From Noviherbaspirillum sp. Root189 (GTDB taxonomy: Bacteria; Pseudomonadota; Gammaproteobacteria; Burkholderiales; Burkholderiaceae_D): 64,000 nucleotides of DNA. The stretch covers positions 961 through 64,960 of the forward strand of contig NZ_LMHZ01000001.1 in assembly GCF_001428545.1 (NCBI RefSeq), given 5' to 3'. Each line of letters begins with the position of its first letter. Positions within the stretch are counted from its first letter, which is position 1. The notes below the pieces were generated by a model, which saw only the letters and a program-made list of their open reading frames with translations, ran no database searches and was not told the DNA's origin. The translations under genes were made by a program, and so were the position numbers. Positions 25,759 to 33,415 of the stretch are shown here, piece after piece.

Positions 25759-27867
25759 ATGCTATTGGACGACCCGTTAAACGATCCTCATCTGCGCTTT
25801 CGGCATCTGGCCGAAGTGCTGGATCAGATGCCGGTTGGTGTGTCCATCGCGGAAGCACCCAGCGGTAAATTGCTCTTCAATAACGCCGAGGCGCTGCGCC
25901 TGCTGCGCCTGCCGTTACGCACGATGCCGGGGTTTGACAGCCATACCGCCCATGGCGCAATCGTGTTCGAAGGGCGTCCGGCCGATCCGCAGCAATCCCC
26001 GATCATCCGTGCCTTGCGCGGCGAACATGTCGGGCCGGAAGAAATCAACTATCTGCGCGGTGACGGCACGACCGTCTGTCTGCTCGTCAACGCCAGGCCG
26101 GTCCGTAATGCGACGGGAGGCATTGTTGAGGCAGTCGCCACATTTTCCGATGTGACCGACAAAAAACTTGCCGAATTACGCCTGCAGGACGCGGAAACCA
26201 AACTGCAACTTGCGGTCGATATGGCGAGCCTGGGCTTTTGGGAGTGGGACATTGCAAGCAACGATGCGTACTTTTCACCCCATTGGAAACGGCAGATCGG
26301 CTACCAGGATCATGAAATTACCAATCGCTTTGACGAATGGCTGCGACGGGTCCATCCTGACGACCTGAGAATGACCCAGGAACGCATTCAAGACTTCCTG
26401 CAAAACCCGACACAGGACTATCGAATCGAATTTCGTTTCCGGCACCGGGATAAAAGCTATCGCTGGATCCAGGCCAAGGCAAGGCTGGTGCTCGACGAAC
26501 ATGGCCGGCCGCAGCGCATGATCGGCACTCACCTCGACATTACCGACCACAAGCAACGTGAAGAACAAGTGCGCCAGACGGTTCAGCATGACCGGCTGAC
26601 CGGCCTGCCAAACCGCGCATTGCTGCTGGAACTGGCGGACGGCTGGCTGTCGGCGGCGCAGCGTAGTGGCAAGCTGTTCGCGGTCTTGTTCATCGACCTC
26701 GATGAATTCAAACCGATCAACGACAGCTATGGGCATCACATCGGCGACCTGGTTCTCAAGGAGGTTGCGATGCGGCTCAAGACCTCATTCCGCTCCCAGG
26801 ACATCATCGGCCGGCTGGGCGGCGACGAATTCGTGGTGCTGGTAACCCAGCTCGACAATGCCCTGGGAGCAGCGCATGCCGCGCAGCATGCGGTTAGGCA
26901 ACTGAGCCTGCCTTACCGCATCCAGGATCTTGAATTGCGCACCTCGCCCAGCATCGGCATCAGCCTTTTTCCCGGCCATGGGAAGGATATCGCTTCCCTG
27001 CTGCGCAATGCCGATACGGCAATGTATGAAGCCAAACAGCGCGGCAAGGCCAGCTACCGCTTTTACGCGGGTGGTGGCGATGCGATTGTCGATCCGGGGC
27101 AGATCGACCAGCGCCTGCGTACCGGCTTTGCGCATAACGAACTGCAGTTGTATTTTCAGCCCATCGTCGACATGCATACGCACCGGCTGATGGCCGTCGA
27201 AGCGCTGTTGCGCTGGCCCGGAGCCGATGGCTCTTTTGTGCCGCCGGACGTCTTCCTGCCGGTGGCCGAACAGAATGGCATGATGCGTGAAATCGGCGGC
27301 TGGGTACTGCGCGAAGCTTGTGCCCAGCACGGTCGCTGGCGACAGGAAGGCTTGCGTGCCATCGAGATCGGCATCAACCTGTCTGCGATGGAATTTCGTG
27401 ATGCCAGTCTGGCAAATGCCCTTGCCAGCACAATGCCGAGGCTCGACATCGATCCGAGACTGCTCTGGTTTGAAATCAGCGACCGTGCACTGACTGGCAA
27501 TCTCGACTATGCGGTCTGCGCACTGAACGAGTTGAAGGCGCTCGGCATGCGCATCACGCTCGATGACTTCGGTGCCGGCTATGCCAGCCTGGAGCAGCTC
27601 AGCCGCCTGCCCATCGATCGCGTAAAGATTGACCGCTCTTTGATCGCGACGCTGCCGAACGACCGGGCAAGCATCGCGGTGATCGAAGCGGCGATCGTGT
27701 ACGGTCATTCACTCGGCATCGAGGTGATCGCTGAAGGGCTGGAGTCGGAGGAGGTTCGCGGCTTTCTGGAGCAGCGCCACTGTTATCAGGCGCAAGGTTA
27801 TTTCCTGGCACGGCCTATGCCGGGTGCCGAGTTCAGCGCCTGGTACCGTCGGGCCGGGCTACATTAA
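25759..27867 (+). CDS. PAS-PAS-GGDEF-EAL c-di-GMP signalling protein
   Basis: This 702-aa cytosolic protein has PAS domains at about 10-130 and 145-265 (second one PAS_3 type with FWEWDIASNDAYFSPHWKRQ), GGDEF at about 270-430 with RLGGDEFVVLV, and EAL at about 440-690. All key EAL residues appear present: EALLRW, GINLSAMEF, LDDFGAGYASL, VKIDRSLI, IAEGLES and QGYFLARPM. It may be bifunctional, with the GGDEF half catalytic or regulatory. I chose the ATG at 25759. The 256 bp separating it from the oppositely oriented PAS-GGDEF-EAL gene must hold both promoters. It ends 4 bp before the stop of the convergent ANTAR regulator. Confidence 0.93.
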   Translation: MLLDDPLNDPHLRFRHLAEVLDQMPVGVSIAEAPSGKLLFNNAEALRLLRLPLRTMPGFDSHTAHGAIVFEGRPADPQQSPIIRALRGEHVGPEEINYLRGDGTTVCLLVNARPVRNATGGIVEAVATFSDVTDKKLAELRLQDAETKLQLAVDMASLGFWEWDIASNDAYFSPHWKRQIGYQDHEITNRFDEWLRRVHPDDLRMTQERIQDFLQNPTQDYRIEFRFRHRDKSYRWIQAKARLVLDEHGRPQRMIGTHLDITDHKQREEQVRQTVQHDRLTGLPNRALLLELADGWLSAAQRSGKLFAVLFIDLDEFKPINDSYGHHIGDLVLKEVAMRLKTSFRSQDIIGRLGGDEFVVLVTQLDNALGAAHAAQHAVRQLSLPYRIQDLELRTSPSIGISLFPGHGKDIASLLRNADTAMYEAKQRGKASYRFYAGGGDAIVDPGQIDQRLRTGFAHNELQLYFQPIVDMHTHRLMAVEALLRWPGADGSFVPPDVFLPVAEQNGMMREIGGWVLREACAQHGRWRQEGLRAIEIGINLSAMEFRDASLANALASTMPRLDIDPRLLWFEISDRALTGNLDYAVCALNELKALGMRITLDDFGAGYASLEQLSRLPIDRVKIDRSLIATLPNDRASIAVIEAAIVYGHSLGIEVIAEGLESEEVRGFLEQRHCYQAQGYFLARPMPGAEFSAWYRRAGLH

Positions 27868-27871
27868 AGGA

Positions 27872-28504
27872 TTACCTGCTTCGGGCATGTTCCAGAAATG
27901 CGCTCCTGAAAGCGTTCAGCGTTTCTTCCGCCTTCAGCAATTCATCAGCGACTTCATTGATCTTGCGCCGGCGCGAGCGGGCAAAATCCCGCAGTACCTC
28001 GAACGCGGTTTCCCGGTCCGTCTGGAAGCGGGTCATCAGTAAACCGACGGCCATGCTGGTTTCACGGCCGGCTGCCAGCGCTGTTGTCAAATTGGCCTCG
28101 GTGCGGCGCAGGCGCTTGATATCTTCGGCCCGGGCCAGCGCAGCTTCGACCGCTGGCACGATCTGGGTGGCCTCGACCGGCTTGACAAGATAACCGACCG
28201 CTCCAAGGGCCGTGGCGTCCTTGACGATATCGATTTCACCATGCGCGGACAGAAACATGACCGGCGTCGTCGTCTCTTCCTGCAGCCGGCGAGCCAGTTC
28301 GATGCCTGACATGCCGGGCATCGCGACATCCAGCAGCGCGAGGTCCGGCGGATTTTCCAGGGCGAGCGACAAGGCTGTCTCACCCGAGTCGGCCTGTGTT
28401 ACATGATAGCCGGCGCACGTGAGCACCGAGGCGACGAAAGCAAGAATGAGCGCATCGTCATCCACGATAAGAAGGTGGTGGCTGGCGACAACTTGAGCGG
28501 GCAT
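27872..28504 (-). CDS. Response regulator with ANTAR RNA-binding domain (AmiR/NasT family)
   Basis: This 210-aa protein has an N-terminal receiver (LLIVDDDALILAFVASVL; LALLDVAMPGMSG with Asp; FLSAHGE; YLVKPV) and, from residue 135, a coiled linker and ANTAR domain (MAVGLLMTRFQTDRETAFEV, then RRRKINEVADELL). ANTAR proteins bind paired hexaloop RNA hairpins in leaders and cause antitermination. No kinase or nitrate/amide operon is adjacent, so its target is not visible. CAGGAG lies upstream of the ATG at 28504. It is convergent with the PAS-GGDEF-EAL gene. Confidence 0.9.
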   Translation of the reverse strand: MPAQVVASHHLLIVDDDALILAFVASVLTCAGYHVTQADSGETALSLALENPPDLALLDVAMPGMSGIELARRLQEETTTPVMFLSAHGEIDIVKDATALGAVGYLVKPVEATQIVPAVEAALARAEDIKRLRRTEANLTTALAAGRETSMAVGLLMTRFQTDRETAFEVLRDFARSRRRKINEVADELLKAEETLNAFRSAFLEHARSR

Positions 28505-28906
28505 TGGCTGGGCACTCCTGGCAAGACGGAAATCAATGGTCGGATGACCGCGTCCATTCTAGCGAAACCCCGGAATGCATGACAAAGTACTTCGTCGCTT
28601 CATCTGCGCTGAAAGGCTAAATAGATGCTTTGGCACCTGTTATGACTGTTTTTACCCACATACCACAGTGTCCATGACATAAATGCGACAGGCGTCTACA
28701 CGTTTGCAGATTCGGGATAGAATAGCCGCAAGGTCTTACCAAGAATAACTACAAGTTCGAACTGGTTGCCGTCCTGCAGTGCAGTACAGTCGCCGGTTCG
28801 GGTTATTGCCACCGCTTACAAGAATCCAGGATCATCCGCTTTCATGCTGAACCCATTCTGCGCACAAGGCCGGCTGCACCTGGTTCGTTTCAGTTCCCTT
28901 AAAAAC
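28505..28906. other. Gene-free 400-bp region upstream of the GGDEF gene
   Basis: No coding frame with family sequence is seen. The region must hold the promoters of the ANTAR regulator (minus) and of the GGDEF protein (plus). A weak -10-like TAGAAT occurs at about 28718 but has no convincing -35 element. I see no riboswitch consensus here. Confidence 0.4.
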
Positions 28907-28945
28907 CCAGGTGCTTGAACATGGAAGCCCTGCTCAAGCACCTGG
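28907..28945 (+). promoter_or_regulatory. 12-bp hairpin enclosing the start codon of the GGDEF gene
   Basis: CCAGGTGCTTGA (28907-28918) and TCAAGCACCTGG (28934-28945) are perfectly complementary and leave a 15-nt loop that contains the ATG at 28921. The best Shine-Dalgarno-like triplet AGG (28909-28911) lies inside the 5' arm. In mRNA this stem would sequester the ribosome-binding region, suggesting translational control of the cyclase. At the DNA level it could instead be a binding site. Confidence 0.6.
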
Positions 28946-29952
28946 TGGATATCACCTGTCAGCGCGATCATACTTTGCTCGACAGTTCCATCGTCTCCGC
29001 TCTCCACGAGCTGGTTGGCGCTTCCAGGGTGTTTGTGCATGAGCTGTTCCGGTTCAGGGACGAGCTGTACATCAGACCCCGCGTCGGCATCAACAATGGC
29101 AAAATCGTCTCGATGGAAGAGGCGCCAGACAATCATGGCGAGCCGATTACCCGCTATCCCGCCCTGGTCGAAAGCATCAAGCAGCGCAAGACCTGCATGG
29201 AAGACGTCAATGCCGCCGGCGACCGTACGCTTTGGCTGCCGGTCTGGCTGAACGACAAGGTCAGCACCTGCCTCGAAGTGACCAATCCGACGCCTTACAG
29301 CAGCCATACGCTACATATGATGGAAGGCATACTGAGCGTCTACCGGAATTACCAGAACATCCTCGATTACAGCGAACGCGACTCGCTGACCGGCTTGCTC
29401 AACCGGAAAACCTTCGATGAAAAATTTTCACGCCTTCTGACCTCCAGTTCGCCGGAAAGCGGGCTACAAGAGCGGGATGAGCGCCGGCATCAGCCGGCAC
29501 CCGGCATCGGGCAATGGCTGGCGGTGGTCGACATCGATCATTTCAAACGGGTTAATGACCAGTTTGGCCATCTCTACGGCGACGAAGTGCTGATCCTGGT
29601 AGCCAATCTTTTGCGCCAGTCGTTCCGTTCGCAGGACCGCGTATTCCGGTTCGGCGGCGAGGAATTTGTGGTGTTGCTGCGCTCCACCACGCTGGAAGAC
29701 GCCCGCAAGATTTTCGAACGCTTCCGTACCAACGTCGAGCAGCATGAGTTCCCGCAGGTCGGAAAAGTCACTGTCAGCCTTGGCTTTGCCAGTATTTCCA
29801 ATGAATCGCCGGTGGTCATCCTTGGCCACGCCGATCAGGCCCTGTACTACGCCAAGGCCAATGGCCGCAACCGCGTCTGCTACTACGACGAACTGGTCAA
29901 GAGCGGCGAACTGCATTCTGAAGTCTCGAACGATACCGTCGAATTCTTCTGA
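28921..29952 (+). CDS. Diguanylate cyclase with N-terminal GAF-like domain
   Basis: This 343-aa soluble protein has residues 1-150 resembling a GAF-type sensor (VSALHELVGASRVFVHELFR; TLWLPVWLNDKVSTCLEVTN). Residues 165-330 are a GGDEF domain: RDSLTGLLNRKTFDEKF, LAVVDIDHFKRVNDQFGHLYGDEVL, RFGGEEFVVLL with an active GGEEF signature, and a final LYYAKANGRNRVCYY. A low-complexity insert (ESGLQERDERRHQPAPG) lies inside the GGDEF fold between its first strands. It should make c-di-GMP from two GTP. Its start codon lies in the loop of a strong inverted repeat (28907-28945). Confidence 0.92.
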   Translation: MEALLKHLVDITCQRDHTLLDSSIVSALHELVGASRVFVHELFRFRDELYIRPRVGINNGKIVSMEEAPDNHGEPITRYPALVESIKQRKTCMEDVNAAGDRTLWLPVWLNDKVSTCLEVTNPTPYSSHTLHMMEGILSVYRNYQNILDYSERDSLTGLLNRKTFDEKFSRLLTSSSPESGLQERDERRHQPAPGIGQWLAVVDIDHFKRVNDQFGHLYGDEVLILVANLLRQSFRSQDRVFRFGGEEFVVLLRSTTLEDARKIFERFRTNVEQHEFPQVGKVTVSLGFASISNESPVVILGHADQALYYAKANGRNRVCYYDELVKSGELHSEVSNDTVEFF

Positions 29953-30082
29953 GTGTCAGGGTTCCAGCCAGCCCCCGCCAATTCGCCTGCTCCTTTGTCT
30001 GCTACCGACTAAACAGAGCCTCGTGCATCCATCGTTTATATTAAAGACGGGTAAAGCCCCACGCCGACTTGTCCCGCCTGGT

Positions 30083-30712
30083 TCAGGCCACCTTTTTCAA
30101 GGTTGCCATCATCGCGCCTGCGACCATCAGCAAGCCACCGGCCGCACGGTTACTGGTCTTCACAAAGCGCGCATTTGCGGTAAAGCGCCGCGTCTTGCTG
30201 CCCAGCCAGGCATACAAGCTGTAAGCCATCGTATCCAGACCGATGCAGGTAATACCGAATATCAGTAATTGCGGCCCGACTGGGCGCGAGGGATCAATAA
30301 ACTGCGGCAGCAGGGCGACGAAGTACAGCAAAGCCTTGGGGTTGGACAGTTCGACCACCATCGCCTGCCAGAAAGCACGGATACCGGTAGTCGCATGGGT
30401 GGCGTCGTTGCTCACGGTCAGTGCGCTCGCTTTGCTGCGGATCGCTGAGATGCCGAGATAGAACAGGTAGGCAACTCCTATCCATTTAATCACCGAAAAC
30501 AGGGTACTGCTGGCAACGATCAGTGCGGCGACACCAGTTGCCGACAAGGCGAAATAAATGGCATTGCCAAGCGCGATGCCAGCAATCGCCCAGTACGACC
30601 GCCGATAGCCGTTCGACATGCCTTGCGCGACCACCAGCAAGGCCGCCGGCCCCGGCGTCAGACAGACCACCGCGGTGGTGACGAGGAAAATCAGGAAGGT
30701 TTCCCAGCTCAT
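30083..30712 (-). CDS. LysE/RhtB-family amino-acid exporter
   Basis: This 209-aa inner-membrane protein has about six hydrophobic segments. LTPGPAALLVVAQGMSNGYR near residue 18 is the LysE/RhtB signature, and FWQAMVVELSNPKALLYFVALLPQF is the second conserved block. Family members export amino acids or homoserine lactones; the substrate is not clear. Its ATG overlaps the stop of the upstream EamA gene by four bases (ATGA), so the two exporters are translationally coupled. The Lrp/AsnC gene at 31767 is divergent from this operon, fitting amino-acid-responsive export. Confidence 0.9.
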   Translation of the reverse strand: MSWETFLIFLVTTAVVCLTPGPAALLVVAQGMSNGYRRSYWAIAGIALGNAIYFALSATGVAALIVASSTLFSVIKWIGVAYLFYLGISAIRSKASALTVSNDATHATTGIRAFWQAMVVELSNPKALLYFVALLPQFIDPSRPVGPQLLIFGITCIGLDTMAYSLYAWLGSKTRRFTANARFVKTSNRAAGGLLMVAGAMMATLKKVA

Positions 30713-31647
30713 GTTGCTCTCCTTGGTTTCAGTTGCGGGGTGAGATCGTCTCTTTGCTGCGTCGGCTTGTCCGCCGGTTTGGTGGCGGTGCGCGAGGTGG
30801 TCAGCAAAATCACGCTGCCAAGGATGATGCCCATGGCGACCATTTCACGCGCCCCAACCGTTTCACCGGCCAGTGCGACGCCCAGCGCAACGGCAATCAC
30901 CGGATTCACATAGGCATAACTGGAGGCGAGCGCAGGAGACACTCGCGACAGTAAATACATATAGGCAGAAAAGGCCCCAAGCGATCCGGCGGTGACCAGA
31001 TAGGTCCAGGCCCACCATGCCTGGGTATCGATCGGCAAGGTGATGCGCTCTCCTTGCAGGAGACCGGCGACAGTCAGCAAGGCGCCGCCCAAAAGCATTT
31101 CACTGGCAAAGCCCATGGCGCCGGGCGCCATGGCCAGCTTCTTTTGCGACAGCACCGAACCGAAAGTCCAGCTGCATACAGCGACCGATAAGGCAATCAC
31201 GCCGATCGGGCTGGCCGCCATTTCACCACCGCTTGCCAGCAGCATGGCCCCGCAAAAGCCAAGCACAATGCCGACCCAGTCACGGCGGCCCGGCCAGTCG
31301 CCGAAAAGGCCGGACCACAATGCAAACATCAGGGGTGCGCTGGCGATGAAGACCGCTGTCAATCCGGACGAAACGGTTTGCTGCGCGACCGCCGTGAACC
31401 CCATGCCGCCGCCAAGTAACAGTGCGCCGACAATGCCGGCGTCTCGCCATTGGCGGCCAGTCGGACTGGACGTGCCACGCAGCTTCAGTACCGCAAACAA
31501 CAGTGCGCCGGCGACGAGAAAACGGCTTCCCATCAGCAAAAAGGGAGGAAACGAGAATAAGGCAAAGTGAATCGCCAGGTAAGTCGAGCCCCAGACCAGA
31601 TACACAGTCAGCAGGGCGAGCAAGGCAAGTCTGGGGAGGGTTCGCAT
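30709..31647 (-). CDS. yedA: EamA-family exporter, YedA-like
   Basis: This 312-aa inner-membrane protein with about ten helices begins LLALLTVYLVWGSTYLAIHF, the EamA/YedA start. It contains two EamA repeats, the second ending SRVSPALASSYAYVNPVIAV and LAGETVGAREMVAMGIILGS. YedA-type proteins export small metabolites or drugs. It forms an operon with the LysE-type exporter downstream (ATGA overlap), and is read divergently from an Lrp-family regulator 119 bp away. The symbol reflects family resemblance only. Confidence 0.87.
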   Translation of the reverse strand: MRTLPRLALLALLTVYLVWGSTYLAIHFALFSFPPFLLMGSRFLVAGALLFAVLKLRGTSSPTGRQWRDAGIVGALLLGGGMGFTAVAQQTVSSGLTAVFIASAPLMFALWSGLFGDWPGRRDWVGIVLGFCGAMLLASGGEMAASPIGVIALSVAVCSWTFGSVLSQKKLAMAPGAMGFASEMLLGGALLTVAGLLQGERITLPIDTQAWWAWTYLVTAGSLGAFSAYMYLLSRVSPALASSYAYVNPVIAVALGVALAGETVGAREMVAMGIILGSVILLTTSRTATKPADKPTQQRDDLTPQLKPRRAT

Positions 31648-31766
31648 GTTGTTATCCTTCTTTTACGGATATTCAGTCTAGTGGTGAAAAAGCGCTGTTA
31701 AAATAGATAATCAAAGGCAAATTTCTGTTTTCTCCTTTTCTTTCATTGAAATTTTGTGGAATCGCC

Positions 31767-32213
31767 ATGAAGTATGAATTTGATCTGATGGATGCGAAGA
31801 TTCTCGAGATCCTACAAGGCGACGCCCGCATCACGCTGGCCGAAATCGGAAGGCGTATCCATATGAGCCAGCCAGCGGTGGCTGAGCGGGTGCGACGCAT
31901 GGAAACTACCGGCGTGATCACGGGCTACCATGCGCGCGTTAATCCGGCCGCTTTGGGTTACGGTATTACCGCCTTCATTCGTGTTTCAAAGCGCAGCCAT
32001 GAAACGCCTGTCGAAGTGGTGGCCGCCCAAGTGCCGCAGATTGTCGAATGTCATTCGATTACCGGCGATGACTGCAGCATCGTCAAAGTGGTAGCGAGTT
32101 CGGTAGGCGAACTGGAGAAAGTGATCGTCGAGCTGACTCGCTGCGGCGTAACGTCGACCTCGCTGATCCTGTCGTCTTTTATCGAGCGCAAACCGATCAG
32201 GCCGGCCGCTTGA
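31767..32213 (+). CDS. Lrp/AsnC-family transcriptional regulator
   Basis: This 148-aa regulator has a winged helix (LMDAKILEILQGDARITLAE; MSQPAVAERVRRMETTGVI) and a C-terminal RAM domain (VVECHSITGDDCSIVKVVAS). The DNA-binding helix differs from the other Lrp protein in the window (SQPAVAERV against SPPTCLRRV), so the two should have different targets. I chose the ATG at 31767, which has GTGGA upstream; a TTG 21 bp earlier is less likely. Its divergent position suggests it controls the YedA-LysE exporter operon. Confidence 0.9.
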   Translation: MKYEFDLMDAKILEILQGDARITLAEIGRRIHMSQPAVAERVRRMETTGVITGYHARVNPAALGYGITAFIRVSKRSHETPVEVVAAQVPQIVECHSITGDDCSIVKVVASSVGELEKVIVELTRCGVTSTSLILSSFIERKPIRPAA

Positions 32214-32259
32214 CGGACAAACGCGGGCTGCTGCGGCAATCCCGGTTATCATCCCGCCC

Positions 32260-33195
32260 ATGGAACTCCGCCAACTTCGCTACTTTGTTGCCATCGTCGA
32301 CCACGGGTCACTGTCGCGCGCAGCCCGCGTGCTGCACATCGCGCAACCGGCGTTGACCCAGCAGATCCAGCAACTGGAAGAGGAACTCGGCGCACAATTG
32401 CTGCATCGCAGCGCACAGGGCGTGCTGTCAACTGATGCCGGCAAGATCTTTTATGAGCATGCGCAAGCGATCCTAAAACAGGTCGACGACGCCAGGTCGG
32501 CGGTTGCCCAGTCTGCCGACAAGCCATCCGGCACGGTGGCATTGGGAATCCCGCAAAGCGTATCGAACGCGTTGGCGCTGCCGTTGCTGACCGCGGTGCG
32601 CCAGACCTATCCGGAAATCTCACTGCAGCTGACCGAGGAATTGTCCGGCACACTGATCGACCAGCTCAAATCCGGTCGCATTAATCTCGCGGTGCTGTTC
32701 GATGATGGGCAACTCGGCTCGTTTGCAACAACGCCGCTGGTCGAAGAAGACATGATGTTCGTGACGCGTGCAGCGTCGCAGTTTGCACCGAAGGCGGCAT
32801 CGATTGCACTGGCCAAGGCGTTGCAGGTGCCGCTGATCCTGCCCGGATTGCAACACGGCGTGCGTCCACGGATCGAGAACTGCGTGCGTACCGCCGGACT
32901 GTCGGTGTCGAATGTCATCGACATCAATTCTGTTGCTATCCTGAAATCTGCGCTGCTTGCCGACATCGGGGCGACGATCCTCCCTGTCGCGCCCCTGCTG
33001 TCGGAAATCGAACGCGGCCTGCTTGTTGCGTATCCGATCAGCGACGTCCGGATGTCGCGTACCGTGGCGCTCTGCTACTCAAAAAACATTCCACTAACCA
33101 ACGGCGCTGCCGCGGTACGCCGTCTGGTCCTCGCTATCACCCGGGACTTGTGTGAAAGCGGCCAGTGGTCAAGCGCCGAGGCACTAGGCTCCTGA
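32260..33195 (+). CDS. LysR-family transcriptional regulator (Nac/Cbl-like)
   Basis: This 311-aa regulator starts MELRQLRYFVAIVDHGSLSR with the LysR helix-turn-helix (AARVLHIAQPALTQQIQQLE), followed by a periplasmic-binding-like effector domain (GTVALGIPQSV; LILPGLQHGVRPRIE). The sequence resembles the Nac/Cbl branch. It lies upstream of and co-oriented with the indolepyruvate ferredoxin oxidoreductase gene. A perfect 21-bp palindrome with the T-N11-A layout sits 17 bp after its stop, at the right place to control that gene. Confidence 0.9.
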   Translation: MELRQLRYFVAIVDHGSLSRAARVLHIAQPALTQQIQQLEEELGAQLLHRSAQGVLSTDAGKIFYEHAQAILKQVDDARSAVAQSADKPSGTVALGIPQSVSNALALPLLTAVRQTYPEISLQLTEELSGTLIDQLKSGRINLAVLFDDGQLGSFATTPLVEEDMMFVTRAASQFAPKAASIALAKALQVPLILPGLQHGVRPRIENCVRTAGLSVSNVIDINSVAILKSALLADIGATILPVAPLLSEIERGLLVAYPISDVRMSRTVALCYSKNIPLTNGAAAVRRLVLAITRDLCESGQWSSAEALGS

Positions 33196-33211
33196 GTCGC
33201 TCGACGCACAA

Positions 33212-33232
33212 GGTATAAGTTTAACTTATACC
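33212..33232. promoter_or_regulatory. Perfect 21-bp palindrome, LysR-type operator candidate
   Basis: GGTATAAGTT-T-AACTTATACC is a perfect inverted repeat with 10-bp arms and contains ATAAG-N5-CTTAT, the T-N11-A pattern bound by LysR-type regulators. It lies between the LysR gene and the start of the oxidoreductase gene at 33416, about 180-200 bp upstream of that start. Confidence 0.65.
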
Positions 33233-33415
33233 CCCATCCGCATTCCATATTTGCATCTGTTTGTCGCCCGCCCTACACTTCAGGTCATAGCAGATTCACA
33301 CCAGAGTTTGCTGCATGGATCCGACAACGATCCGGCGACATTGGCATGAAGTCCGTCTTACCCGACAGCCTTAATGCCAGGCGCTATCTGAAATCACCAT
33401 TTTGGAGACAATGTA

